Source of the DNA: Desulfobacteraceae bacterium
GTDB lineage: Bacteria; Desulfobacterota; Desulfobacteria; Desulfobacterales; UBA11574
Direction: 5' to 3'
Assembly: GCA_002868985.1 (NCBI GenBank)
Contig: PKTV01000111.1
Span: forward strand, 1-8,358
DNA: 8,358 nt
Made by a program: the position numbers and the translations under genes. Each line of letters starts with the position of its first letter. Position 1 is the stretch's first letter. The notes beneath the pieces were generated by a model. It did not search any database and was not told the origin of the DNA. It saw only the letters and a program-made list of their open reading frames with translations. Positions 1 through 5,572 of this stretch are shown piece by piece.

Positions 1-117
1 ACGCTCCGAATTGCCAATCGAGGATATTCCAAGGTAGAATTTAAAATATATAAGTTGGTAAGCCAGGAGAAAGAAATCAGCTTTAAGTCTGTGGGTTCAG
101 GAGATTCAGGCCAATAA
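1..117 (+). CDS. C-terminal end of an unidentified protein (partial)
   Basis: Frame 1 is open from the window edge for 38 codons and ends in a double stop (TAA TAA, 115-120). The residues are mixed and lysine-rich (ends SVGSGDSGQ), as expected for a soluble C-terminus, but no motif is recognisable and the family cannot be named. It would converge on the M23 gene that ends at 219. No good terminator follows; an imperfect hairpin at 148-196 is the only structure. A 38-codon open frame at an edge can arise by chance, so this is a tentative call. The sequence to the left would settle it. Confidence 0.35.
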   Translation, partial: TLRIANRGYSKVEFKIYKLVSQEKEISFKSVGSGDSGQ

Positions 118-147
118 TAACAATATTAATATAATAAACGAGGAGGG

Positions 148-196
148 GTCAAGATTTTATGTCGGCTTTAGGGTCGGACCGTGATACTATTTTGAC
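148..196. repeat. Imperfect inverted repeat (hairpin)
   Basis: Arms 148-160 and 184-196 pair at 11 of 13 positions counting one G-U: eight contiguous pairs at the outer end, two mismatches, then three more. A further 3-bp stem (163-165 with 179-181) lies inside. It sits between the convergent ends of the left-edge reading frame and the M23 gene. No clean T-run follows on either strand, so it is a poor intrinsic terminator. It may be a REP-like element or a factor-dependent structure; this is inference. Confidence 0.35.
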
Positions 197-218
197 ATGT
201 TTTCCGCGCCGATATAAA

Positions 219-809
219 TTAATGCGAGTCAATAACCTTTAAGGGATCCAACAACGTCAATGTATTTGGAGCGCCTATGTTTTCCCAATCCAGTCTGTCA
301 TATGAGATGGCTTTGGATGCCCACCCGAGCGAGATGTGTAAATGGGGAAAGATGTTTGTTTTGGATTTTGTCGAGTCAGCCAGGGTTGCAATGATATCCC
401 CTTCCTTGACGATGTTGCCGACGTGAAGATGATCTTCCGGGATCGTATGACCGTAAATCGTGCATAACCTATCGTTATCAAAGTCGGAAAATAAATGTTC
501 GATGATCACCGATTTCCCAAGAAAATCATCGACAATCCTAACAACTCTGCCATCATATATTGCGGGGACCTTTGCCTTTTCACCAAGACGAAGAATCGTG
601 TCCTTTCGATCCTTGTAGAGACATAAATCCAATCCCTCATGGGGCTTATCACGCTTCCCCTGATCTCCCCACCATTTGTCTGTTGAATTAAACAGCATCC
701 CGGGACAAAAGACCCACTCTTTAAATCCGCCTTTGTCGAGAGCATTCTTTTGGATCAAAAATTCGGTAAATCGGGTGTTTCTCAAAGACGGTGTTCTTTT
801 AACGTCCAC
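219..809 (-). CDS. M23 (LytM-type) zinc metallopeptidase, no signal peptide
   Basis: A 196-residue protein whose second half is a LytM/M23 peptidase domain. M23 enzymes are Zn endopeptidases that usually cut peptidoglycan cross-bridges. Visible motifs are HEGLD (H57, D61; first zinc ligands), a central IYGH (H121), a beta-hairpin GNIVKEGDIIATL (131-143) typical of the fold, and PHLHIS with H156 and H158 (catalytic and zinc ligand). All expected metal and catalytic positions are present, so it should be active. There is no signal peptide, lipobox or transmembrane segment, so the cellular location is unclear. Residues 30-50 are aromatic-rich (EWVFCPGMLF, KWWGDQG). The first start in this frame is GTG at 807-809; an AAAGGAG at 824-830 lies 14 nt upstream, longer than ideal. 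M38 is an alternative start that keeps all catalytic residues. The codons upstream of GTG, back to a TAG at 849-851, resemble half an ankyrin repeat. Family call is firm; start and biological role are not. Confidence 0.8.
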   Translation of the reverse strand: MDVKRTPSLRNTRFTEFLIQKNALDKGGFKEWVFCPGMLFNSTDKWWGDQGKRDKPHEGLDLCLYKDRKDTILRLGEKAKVPAIYDGRVVRIVDDFLGKSVIIEHLFSDFDNDRLCTIYGHTIPEDHLHVGNIVKEGDIIATLADSTKSKTNIFPHLHISLGWASKAISYDRLDWENIGAPNTLTLLDPLKVIDSH

Positions 810-905
810 GTTATCGACATCAGCTCCTTTGTTGATACATGCTGCCTTCTATAACGACGATTATTTTGAAATCGCACACGGGTGGTCATCCGGGACGGTC
901 ATACC

Positions 906-935
906 ATTTAACTTTTTGTATCGGGAAGTCGTCAA
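906..935 (-). promoter_or_regulatory. Candidate sigma-70 promoter for the M23 gene
   Basis: On the minus strand TTGACG (930-935) and TTAAAT (906-911) are 18 nt apart, matching TTGACA/TATAAT at 5 and 4 of 6 positions. The site lies just past the upstream terminator at 977-1006 and about 95 nt before the GTG start, so it would give the M23 gene its own transcription. Sequence match only. Confidence 0.3.
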
Positions 936-970
936 AATGAAAGATACATAGCATATCCAAAAGGCGGATA

Positions 971-1014
971 ATAAAAAAGACAGGGTCAAATTAATGACCC
1001 TGTCTTCGTTTTTT
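971..1014. terminator. Rho-independent terminator, bidirectional in form
   Basis: Perfect 12-bp stem (977-988 with 995-1006, core GACAGGGTCA) around a 6-nt AATTAA loop. On the minus strand it is followed by a U-run (from A973-A978), so it can end transcription of the cytidylate-kinase-like gene, whose stop is 45 nt back at 1059. T1009-T1014 gives it a U-run on the plus strand too. It insulates the M23 gene from the kinase-like gene. Confidence 0.85.
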
Positions 1015-1058
1015 AAGCTAAGGTTGATCATGAAGCATATGGCTGGTTTGGTGTTTAT

Positions 1059-1862
1059 TTAATCTGTTCCTAATGGGATTACACCGACCGTAACTTCTTT
1101 TATTTCTGCAATATGTTCCAACATGGTCTTGATTTGATTGGACATCTTCTCTTCTTGAGATAAGTCCGATTTAACGCTTACATAGACAACTGCATCTTTG
1201 CAGTTTACAATGGCATCAGGAAATTCATACACTATAGCCGAATAAGCTTTAGCCGCTAAATACTTATCTTTTGAAATCCTTCGAAATTCAGGAGTTGTCT
1301 GAAAACAAGGTCGATTTGCGACATTAAACAAAACCTCAACCGCATCATCCACCATTAAACTGTCAATTTGTAAGACAATATCATAAAGTTCACAATTATG
1401 CGTATCGATGCCATAAAGGCTTATGCCCCATTTTCGCCGTTCTTCATCGTCTTTTATCAAGAGGTAACGTGCCTTTTCTTCGGAAATGTTCTCGCGTCTC
1501 ATTTCCTCCTTTATTCTTTCCTCTAAAGTTGAGTTGATTCTAACTTTTAGAGTGTTTGGGATTCCTCTGGCAAAATATTGCCCTGCCATTCCATGATAGA
1601 TTACGTTGTCTTTTTGGATATACCTTAAAAAAACTTCGTGAATGAAGGCGGTATACTTTTCTTTTCCATGTTTGAAACGACCAAAAAAAGAGGGCGCATC
1701 ATGGAGCGCTCGGATAAGCTTTGCTTCTTTTACATTGAATTGGTCTGAAGCTTTCAAGAGAATCTCTCTTGAAATGCAGTCATACCCTAACTTTTGAGCG
1801 AGTTTTTCAGCAATCTCTTTTCCCTTACTATATGAACCTCTGGAAATTGTAACCACACCCAT
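1059..1862 (-). CDS. Cytidylate-kinase-like family protein with C-terminal extension
   Basis: 267 residues. The first ~180 fit the cytidylate-kinase-like P-loop family (Cytidylate_kin2 type). There is an N-terminal strand VVTISRGS leading into a degenerate P-loop (SRGSYSKGKE, 7-16), then KLGYDCISREIL (24-35), a second strand VIYHGMAGQYFARG (87-100), VRINSTLEERI (107-117), and a lid-like helix with KDDEERRKW (137-145). The P-loop departs from canonical GxxGxGKS, as is normal in this family, whose members are poorly characterised; CMP kinase activity is not assured. Residues ~195-267 are an extra alpha/beta segment (AAKAYSAIVYEF, then VVYVSVKSDL, then TVGVIPLG) that loosely resembles a BON-type module (inference). 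The ATG at 1860-1862 has an AAAGGGAGG (1868-1876) 5 nt upstream, so the start is well supported. It is monocistronic, divergent from ihfA, and ends in the strong terminator at 971-1014. Confidence 0.75.
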   Translation of the reverse strand: MGVVTISRGSYSKGKEIAEKLAQKLGYDCISREILLKASDQFNVKEAKLIRALHDAPSFFGRFKHGKEKYTAFIHEVFLRYIQKDNVIYHGMAGQYFARGIPNTLKVRINSTLEERIKEEMRRENISEEKARYLLIKDDEERRKWGISLYGIDTHNCELYDIVLQIDSLMVDDAVEVLFNVANRPCFQTTPEFRRISKDKYLAAKAYSAIVYEFPDAIVNCKDAVVYVSVKSDLSQEEKMSNQIKTMLEHIAEIKEVTVGVIPLGTD

Positions 1863-1933
1863 GTAGACCTCCCTTTAATAGTAAAAAATATTCCTATGGA
1901 AATTATAACGTCAAACACCCCTAAGAAATTACT

Positions 1934-1962
1934 TCTATAATTTCAGAATTATAATCAGACAA
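1934..1962 (-). promoter_or_regulatory. Candidate promoter of the kinase-like gene with internal palindrome
   Basis: Minus-strand TTGTCT (1957-1962) and TATAGA (1934-1939) are separated by 17 nt, 4 of 6 matches each, about 70 nt before the ATG. A perfect 7-bp inverted repeat with a TCAG loop (1936-1953) overlaps the -10 and spacer, where a dimeric repressor could bind. Sequence match only; AT-richness makes chance matches likely. Confidence 0.35.
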
Positions 1963-2242
1963 CATTTAATGCAGTAAAACCTTAATACCTTATCTTTAAA
2001 AATTTAAACCATAGTCATCGCTAATACATTGTAATATTTTAATCAAGCGATATGTGTTTTAATTTTATCTCAAAAGGTGAATTTTGAATTGAAGAAATGG
2101 GGTTCCGGTATTTATTACATAAGCTCTCCCTTTAATAGGGGTGAAGCAATAATTTTAGAATCATTTGTTTTTTTAAATATTTAAGCCAACGTGTCAAGAG
2201 TATTGTAAAAATTAAAACATTGTAGCAAATAAGCCTTTACGA

Positions 2243-2271
2243 TTGACAATCATAATTATAATTGAGATAAA
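2243..2271 (+). promoter_or_regulatory. Candidate sigma-70 promoter of ihfA
   Basis: A perfect TTGACA (2243-2248), a 17-nt spacer and GATAAA (2266-2271; 4 of 6) lie about 45 nt before the ihfA ATG. A perfect TATAAT (2257-2262) also occurs but is only 8 nt from the TTGACA and has no good -35 of its own. The spacer carries an 18-nt near-palindrome (2247-2264, 16 of 18 symmetric positions), a possible operator. Confidence 0.5.
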
Positions 2272-2315
2272 TCACATATAATTCCAATCTATTATTACAT
2301 AAGGAGCACCTATCT

Positions 2316-2600
2316 ATGACCCTTACAAAAATTCAGATTGTAGAGTCAATCCAGAATCAGACCGGATTTCCCAAGAACAGATCATTAGAAATTGTAGAAA
2401 CCCTTCTTGAAGTCATCAAAAAAACACTGGAATCCGGCGAAGATGTATTGGTTTCGGGATTCGGCAAGTTTTGTGTAAAGGAAAAGAAAGAACGTAAAGG
2501 CAGGAATCCGGCTACTGGAGATGATATGATGCTGGAACCGAGAAAGGTTGTCACCTTTAAATGTTCCGGTAAGTTGAGGAACAGGATTAATGGGAAATAA
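2316..2600 (+). CDS. ihfA: Integration host factor alpha subunit (HU/IHF family)
   Basis: 94 residues, full length for the DNABII family. IHF binds the minor groove as a heterodimer with IhfB, bends DNA sharply, and acts in recombination, replication and promoter architecture. Helical N-terminal half (MTLTKIQIVESI, then a second helix 22-40), the family signature SGFGKF (47-52), the flexible DNA-binding arm 53-76 with GRNPATG (62-68) carrying the intercalating Pro65 at the position known in E. coli IhfA, then RKVVTF (76-81) and a basic C-terminal helix. RKVVTF and the MTLTK start favour IhfA over HU, though many genomes of this group carry several paralogues, so HU-like is the alternative. 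AAGGAG at 2301-2306 with 9-nt spacing fixes the ATG. It is not followed by co-directional genes; the next gene converges on it. Confidence 0.85.
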   Translation: MTLTKIQIVESIQNQTGFPKNRSLEIVETLLEVIKKTLESGEDVLVSGFGKFCVKEKKERKGRNPATGDDMMLEPRKVVTFKCSGKLRNRINGK

Positions 2601-2609
2601 CCGTTTCCC
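2592..2609 (+). terminator. ihfA: Small hairpin spanning the ihfA stop codon
   Basis: GGGAAA (2592-2597) pairs with TTTCCC (2604-2609) across a 6-nt loop that contains the TAA stop. It is followed only by TTATTC, so as an intrinsic terminator it is weak. The rest of the spacer to the convergent gene (2610-2762) shows a GATATC repeat (2644-2649, 2655-2660) without a T-run and no clear gene. Confidence 0.25.
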
Positions 2610-2762
2610 TTATTCAACAAAATCAACAACTGGCACCCATCTGGATATCCTACTGATATCATAAAAAATTCGATGAACATAAAAATCCAGACAGAGCGAT
2701 AAACAGCATTGAAGATAGAATGTCGGTTCTGTATGAAATCTGTGCATTTTCCGACCCCTGAA

Positions 2763-3581
2763 TTATTTAAGGAGTAATAACGCTCCGCATTCATTCTGGG
2801 ATGCGACATAAAGGTGCGGTTCACAGCGGGTTAAAGCCTGTCCGACTTCATTGAAGGCTTTTTGGGGCGTATTGTTGGTTTCACTGAGGTGGGCCAGCAT
2901 AACATGCTTTAGTCCGTCATGCTGCAGTTCATTTAAAAGGGCTTTAGATTCCTCGTTGGAGAGGTGGCCGATTCTGCTTTTTACACGTTGCTTGACGGGC
3001 CATGGATAGGGACCGTTGATCAGCATCTTTTCATCGTGGTTGGCCTCAAGGATCAATAGTGTGCACCCTTTCAGATGCGCTTTGACCATGGAGGTCGCAA
3101 TGCCAAGATCGGTGGCAATTCCGATTTTAGTTCCGTTCTGATTGACCGTAAACCCGCATGGATCTTTGGCATCATGGGATATGGAAAAAGGATGGATGGA
3201 CAGGTCATTGATGGTGAACGTTGATCCACACTCAAAATTTTTAGAATCGTAGAGGTTCCCGAGCTGGGAGACGGCGGCTTTTCGTGTTTTTGAATTGATA
3301 TAGACCGGGAGCTTATAACGGCGTGAAAGAACGCCGACACCCTGGATGTGGTCGGAATGCTCGTGAGATACCAGGATCGCATCAAGGTTTTTCGGATCCA
3401 GCCCTCTTGATTTTAACCGGCGTTCGATCTCGATGCCGGAAAGGCCGGCATCAATCAACAATGAGGTATCGCCGCTGGAAATAAAAACGGCATTCCCTTT
3501 ACTCCCGCTGGCCAAAATACATACCCCAAGATTATAATCGGGCTTAACTTGAAACTGTTCTGAAGCAATATTATCTGTCAT
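2763..3581 (-). CDS. YycJ/WalJ-type metallo-beta-lactamase-fold hydrolase
   Basis: 272 residues from the chosen start. Opens with the subfamily signature LASGSKGNA (23-31), then LLIDAGLS (41-48). Metal-binding set of the fold: HEHSDH with H73, H75, D77 and H78; H136 in SHDAKDP; D158 in IATDLG; and H231 in AHLSE. GPYPWP and RIGHLSNEES (190-212) are also typical of this branch. Relatives include B. subtilis YycJ/WalJ, a 5'-3' exonuclease linked to mismatch repair; exonuclease activity here is inference from family. An ATG at 3642-3644 in the same frame would add 21 residues and overlap dut by about 60 nt. The ATG at 3579-3581, one base after the dut stop (TAA-G-ATG), is more natural and gives the expected N-terminus. 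There is no strong Shine-Dalgarno, suggesting translational coupling to dut. Last gene of the block; no clear terminator downstream. Confidence 0.85.
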   Translation of the reverse strand: MTDNIASEQFQVKPDYNLGVCILASGSKGNAVFISSGDTSLLIDAGLSGIEIERRLKSRGLDPKNLDAILVSHEHSDHIQGVGVLSRRYKLPVYINSKTRKAAVSQLGNLYDSKNFECGSTFTINDLSIHPFSISHDAKDPCGFTVNQNGTKIGIATDLGIATSMVKAHLKGCTLLILEANHDEKMLINGPYPWPVKQRVKSRIGHLSNEESKALLNELQHDGLKHVMLAHLSETNNTPQKAFNEVGQALTRCEPHLYVASQNECGALLLLK

Positions 3582-3582
3582 C

Positions 3583-4041
3583 TTAACGCCCTGTATGTCC
3601 GAATCCACCGCTGTTCCTGTCGGTTTCATCGAGTTGCTCCACAACTTTCAGCCTCGCCTGGTAGACCCGTTTAATGACCATCTGGGCAATCCTGTCACCG
3701 CGTTTAACCGTATATTTTTTTCCACCAAGATTTATAACCGCAATTTTTACTTCTCCCCGATAATCGGCATCTATGGTTCCCGGGGAATTAATAATTCCTA
3801 TCCCATGGTTTACGGCCAGCCCGCTTCGGGGACGAATTTGTATTTCAAATCCTTCGGGAATAGCCACGGCAAAACCGGTAGGTATCAACGCAACCGCACC
3901 TTTTTCCAGTACAAGGTCTTTTTCAATGGCGGCACATATGTCCATTCCGGCAGCCTTGGGTGTCATATAACGGGGCAGGAGGATATCTGCATCCGACTCT
4001 GGTCGTAGACGAAGAAATTTTATAAAAGGGGGAAGATCCAT
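3583..4041 (-). CDS. dut: Deoxyuridine 5'-triphosphate nucleotidohydrolase (dUTPase)
   Basis: 152 residues, normal for the trimeric dUTPase family. It hydrolyses dUTP to dUMP and pyrophosphate, keeping uracil out of DNA and feeding dTMP synthesis. All five conserved motifs are present: AAGMDICAA (30-38); PRSGLA (71-76); INSPGTIDADYRGEVK (84-99) with the likely catalytic D91; GDRIAQMVI (115-123); and the C-terminal arm NSGGFGHTG (143-151). The ATG at 4039-4041 gives the expected N-terminus, but no Shine-Dalgarno is visible before it. The octamer-array inverted repeat at 4066-4224 begins 24 nt upstream, so the mRNA leader is structured. Next gene starts 1 nt after the stop. Confidence 0.95.
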   Translation of the reverse strand: MDLPPFIKFLRLRPESDADILLPRYMTPKAAGMDICAAIEKDLVLEKGAVALIPTGFAVAIPEGFEIQIRPRSGLAVNHGIGIINSPGTIDADYRGEVKIAVINLGGKKYTVKRGDRIAQMVIKRVYQARLKVVEQLDETDRNSGGFGHTGR

Positions 4042-4065
4042 AAGTTAGTTCGCTTTGCTCACAAT

Positions 4066-4224
4066 TGGATTGTTGGATTAATGGAATAATGGAGTAATGG
4101 GTTTTGGGTAAAATGGGTATGTGGAATATTGATAAAATCTGTCTTGACCGAGTAGTGAAAAATCATAAATAATAGAATTCCTTTAGAAATCAATACGCCA
4201 CTACTCCATCATTCCATTACTCCA
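4066..4224. repeat. Inverted arrays of an 8-bp unit (TGGANTAA) flanking a short core
   Basis: Reading plus from 4066, an 8-nt period is visible: TGGATTGT, TGGATTAA, TGGAATAA, TGGAGTAA, then decaying copies to 4129. Reading minus from 4224, the same unit recurs: TGGAGTAA, TGGAATGA, TGGAGTAG, TGGCGTAT. The arms 4074-4100 and 4198-4224 are inverted repeats matching at 24 of 27 positions. In minus-strand RNA two of the three differences become G-U pairs. Inside, TATTGAT (4127-4133) pairs with ATCAATA (4189-4195). The core 4134-4188 has no recognised content. It fills the M16-dut spacer. Could be a MITE-like element, a minisatellite, or a regulatory RNA stem. Confidence 0.8.
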
Positions 4225-4256
4225 TATATGAGGCGGGAAAACCAAGCCCCGGTAAA

Positions 4257-5564
4257 TTATTTATTTACAGTTTGTTGTAGAGTTTCCGAGATATTAAATT
4301 GCACAGGCAAAATATCATCAAATACATGTTTATCGGTAACAGGCCCTAACAGGGTCAGCGCAAAACGATTATTTTTAAAAAGGCTTTCAGCAAGTTCCAG
4401 AATGTCATCTTCGGTGACGGCTTCAACGTTGTTTATGATGTCTTCCAAGGGAATGTAACGTCCGAAGTGCGTCTCATTCTGTGCCACGCGAACCATCTGA
4501 TTGTCATTACTTTCCGAGGCAAGCATGAGGTTGCCTTTTGTAAATTCTTTGGCATAACGCAATTCGTTTGAATCGACCCGCATTTCTCTGATTTTGGAGA
4601 TTTCTTTTAGAATGACTCGTACGGATTTTTCCATATTTTTAGAAGATACGCCGGCATAGGCGCCGAACATCCCTGTATCGACAAAAGATGATGCATAGGA
4701 GTAAACCGAGTAGGCAAGCCCTCTTTTTTCACGGACTTCCTGAAACAGTCTTGAACTCATGTTTCCTCCTAAAATGGTATTTAACAGTGAAAATGTGTAT
4801 CGTCGCGGGTCGGTTATTGACATTCCTTTGGTTCCCAGACAGATATGAACCTGCTCTAAATCTTTGAAGTGAATGTCCACCTTGCAGTGTTCATCAGGGG
4901 TGATTCGCCCGGATAAATCATTGCCCGGTTGAATCGATTCGAATGCCGGGCCGGCAATATCCATAAAGTGGTTGTGGTCCAGGTTGCCTGCTGCTGAAAC
5001 AACAATGCGTTCAGGTTGATAGAAGCGATGGAAGAACTTTTTAATGGCGTCTGAATTAAAACTTTTTATGTTTTCACGACTCCCGAGAACAGAGCGGCCC
5101 AGAGAATTTTTACCCCAGAAATTCATTCCTGAAAGGATGTGAATATATTCATCCGGGTTGTCTTCCGCCATTCCGATTTCCTGGAGAATCACCGCACGTT
5201 CGTTTTCGATTTCTTTATCATCGAACACAGAGTTTAAGAAGACATCCGATAGAATATCGACCATGGTGTCCAGGTGGGTGTCCATCACTTTTGCATGATA
5301 GCATGTATTTTCAGTACTTGTAAAAGCGTTTGTATGTCCGCCGATGGCATCGAATTCCTTGGCGATCTGAAAGGCCGTTCTTTTTTTGGTTCCTTTAAAG
5401 ATCATGTGTTCAATAAAATGTGAAAGGCCGCTTTCCGAAAGAGATTCGTCACGGGCGCCGACATTGACCCATACCCCCATGGATACGGAACGAAGATGTG
5501 ACATTTTTCTGGTGATAACCTTGATACCGTTCGCAAGGATGGTTTTGTTTACGCTATGGTCCAT
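4257..5564 (-). CDS. M16 family zinc peptidase (mitochondrial processing peptidase-like)
   Basis: 435 residues, one full pitrilysin/M16B-type subunit with two tandem half-domains. The inverted zinc motif HFIEH gives H49, catalytic E52 and H53; the third ligand is E129 in RAVILQE (123-129). The N-terminus TILANGIKVI and the strand MGVWVNVGARDE (29-40) are typical. The C-terminal half carries GGNMSSRLFQEVREKRGLAY (266-285), the conserved substrate-binding region with R281 and Y285. No signal peptide, so cytoplasmic. Bacterial relatives such as B. subtilis MlpA sit just after pnp, as here; the substrate is generally unknown. The ATG at 5562-5564 lies 8 nt after the pnp stop. The gap is A-rich and the nearest GGAGGA is 18 nt upstream inside pnp, so translation probably depends on coupling. 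It retains all catalytic residues and appears to be the active type rather than the inactive partner. Confidence 0.92.
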   Translation of the reverse strand: MDHSVNKTILANGIKVITRKMSHLRSVSMGVWVNVGARDESLSESGLSHFIEHMIFKGTKKRTAFQIAKEFDAIGGHTNAFTSTENTCYHAKVMDTHLDTMVDILSDVFLNSVFDDKEIENERAVILQEIGMAEDNPDEYIHILSGMNFWGKNSLGRSVLGSRENIKSFNSDAIKKFFHRFYQPERIVVSAAGNLDHNHFMDIAGPAFESIQPGNDLSGRITPDEHCKVDIHFKDLEQVHICLGTKGMSITDPRRYTFSLLNTILGGNMSSRLFQEVREKRGLAYSVYSYASSFVDTGMFGAYAGVSSKNMEKSVRVILKEISKIREMRVDSNELRYAKEFTKGNLMLASESNDNQMVRVAQNETHFGRYIPLEDIINNVEAVTEDDILELAESLFKNNRFALTLLGPVTDKHVFDDILPVQFNISETLQQTVNK

Positions 5565-5572
5565 TTTTTTGT

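Larger units (their letters stand above)
1863..2315. other. AT-rich divergent intergenic region
   Basis: 453 nt between the start of the kinase-like gene (minus) and ihfA (plus), clearly more AT-rich than the flanking genes. It holds the two promoter candidates described separately and two repeated words: a 13-mer at 1869-1881 and 2126-2138, and an 11-mer at 2113-2123 and 2293-2303. A plus-strand frame from GTG 2077 to TAA 2182-2184 (35 codons) exists, but its only Shine-Dalgarno-like bases overlap the start, so I do not call a gene. An AATCAA at 2041-2046 resembles the first half of an IHF site (WATCAA-N4-TTR) but the second half does not match. Confidence 0.6.

Noticed and set aside
676..951. 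91-codon plus-strand open frame opposite the M23 gene
   Set aside because: Most of it is the antisense shadow of the M23 N-terminus; no Shine-Dalgarno and no recognisable domain. The last ~35 codons lie outside M23 but are not convincing alone.
2077..2184. 35-codon GTG frame in the kinase-ihfA spacer
   Set aside because: The only Shine-Dalgarno-like bases overlap the start codon, and no motif is visible; too short to support in AT-rich DNA.
2601..2702. In-frame open stretch of 33 codons after the ihfA stop
   Set aside because: ihfA already has full family length at its TAA; no sign of readthrough context or homology.
2357..2824. 155-codon minus-strand frame across ihfA and the following spacer
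   Set aside because: Antisense to a clear IHF gene and overlapping the end of the metallo-hydrolase; no family resemblance.
3582..3644. Longer start for the metallo-hydrolase (21 extra residues)
   Set aside because: It would overlap dut by about 60 nt and adds residues before the family's usual N-terminus; the ATG at 3579-3581 fits the coupled TAA-G-ATG junction better.
4066..4224. CRISPR-like array
   Set aside because: The unit is 8 bp, without spacers, and the two arrays are inverted; this is not repeat-spacer organisation and no cas genes are present.
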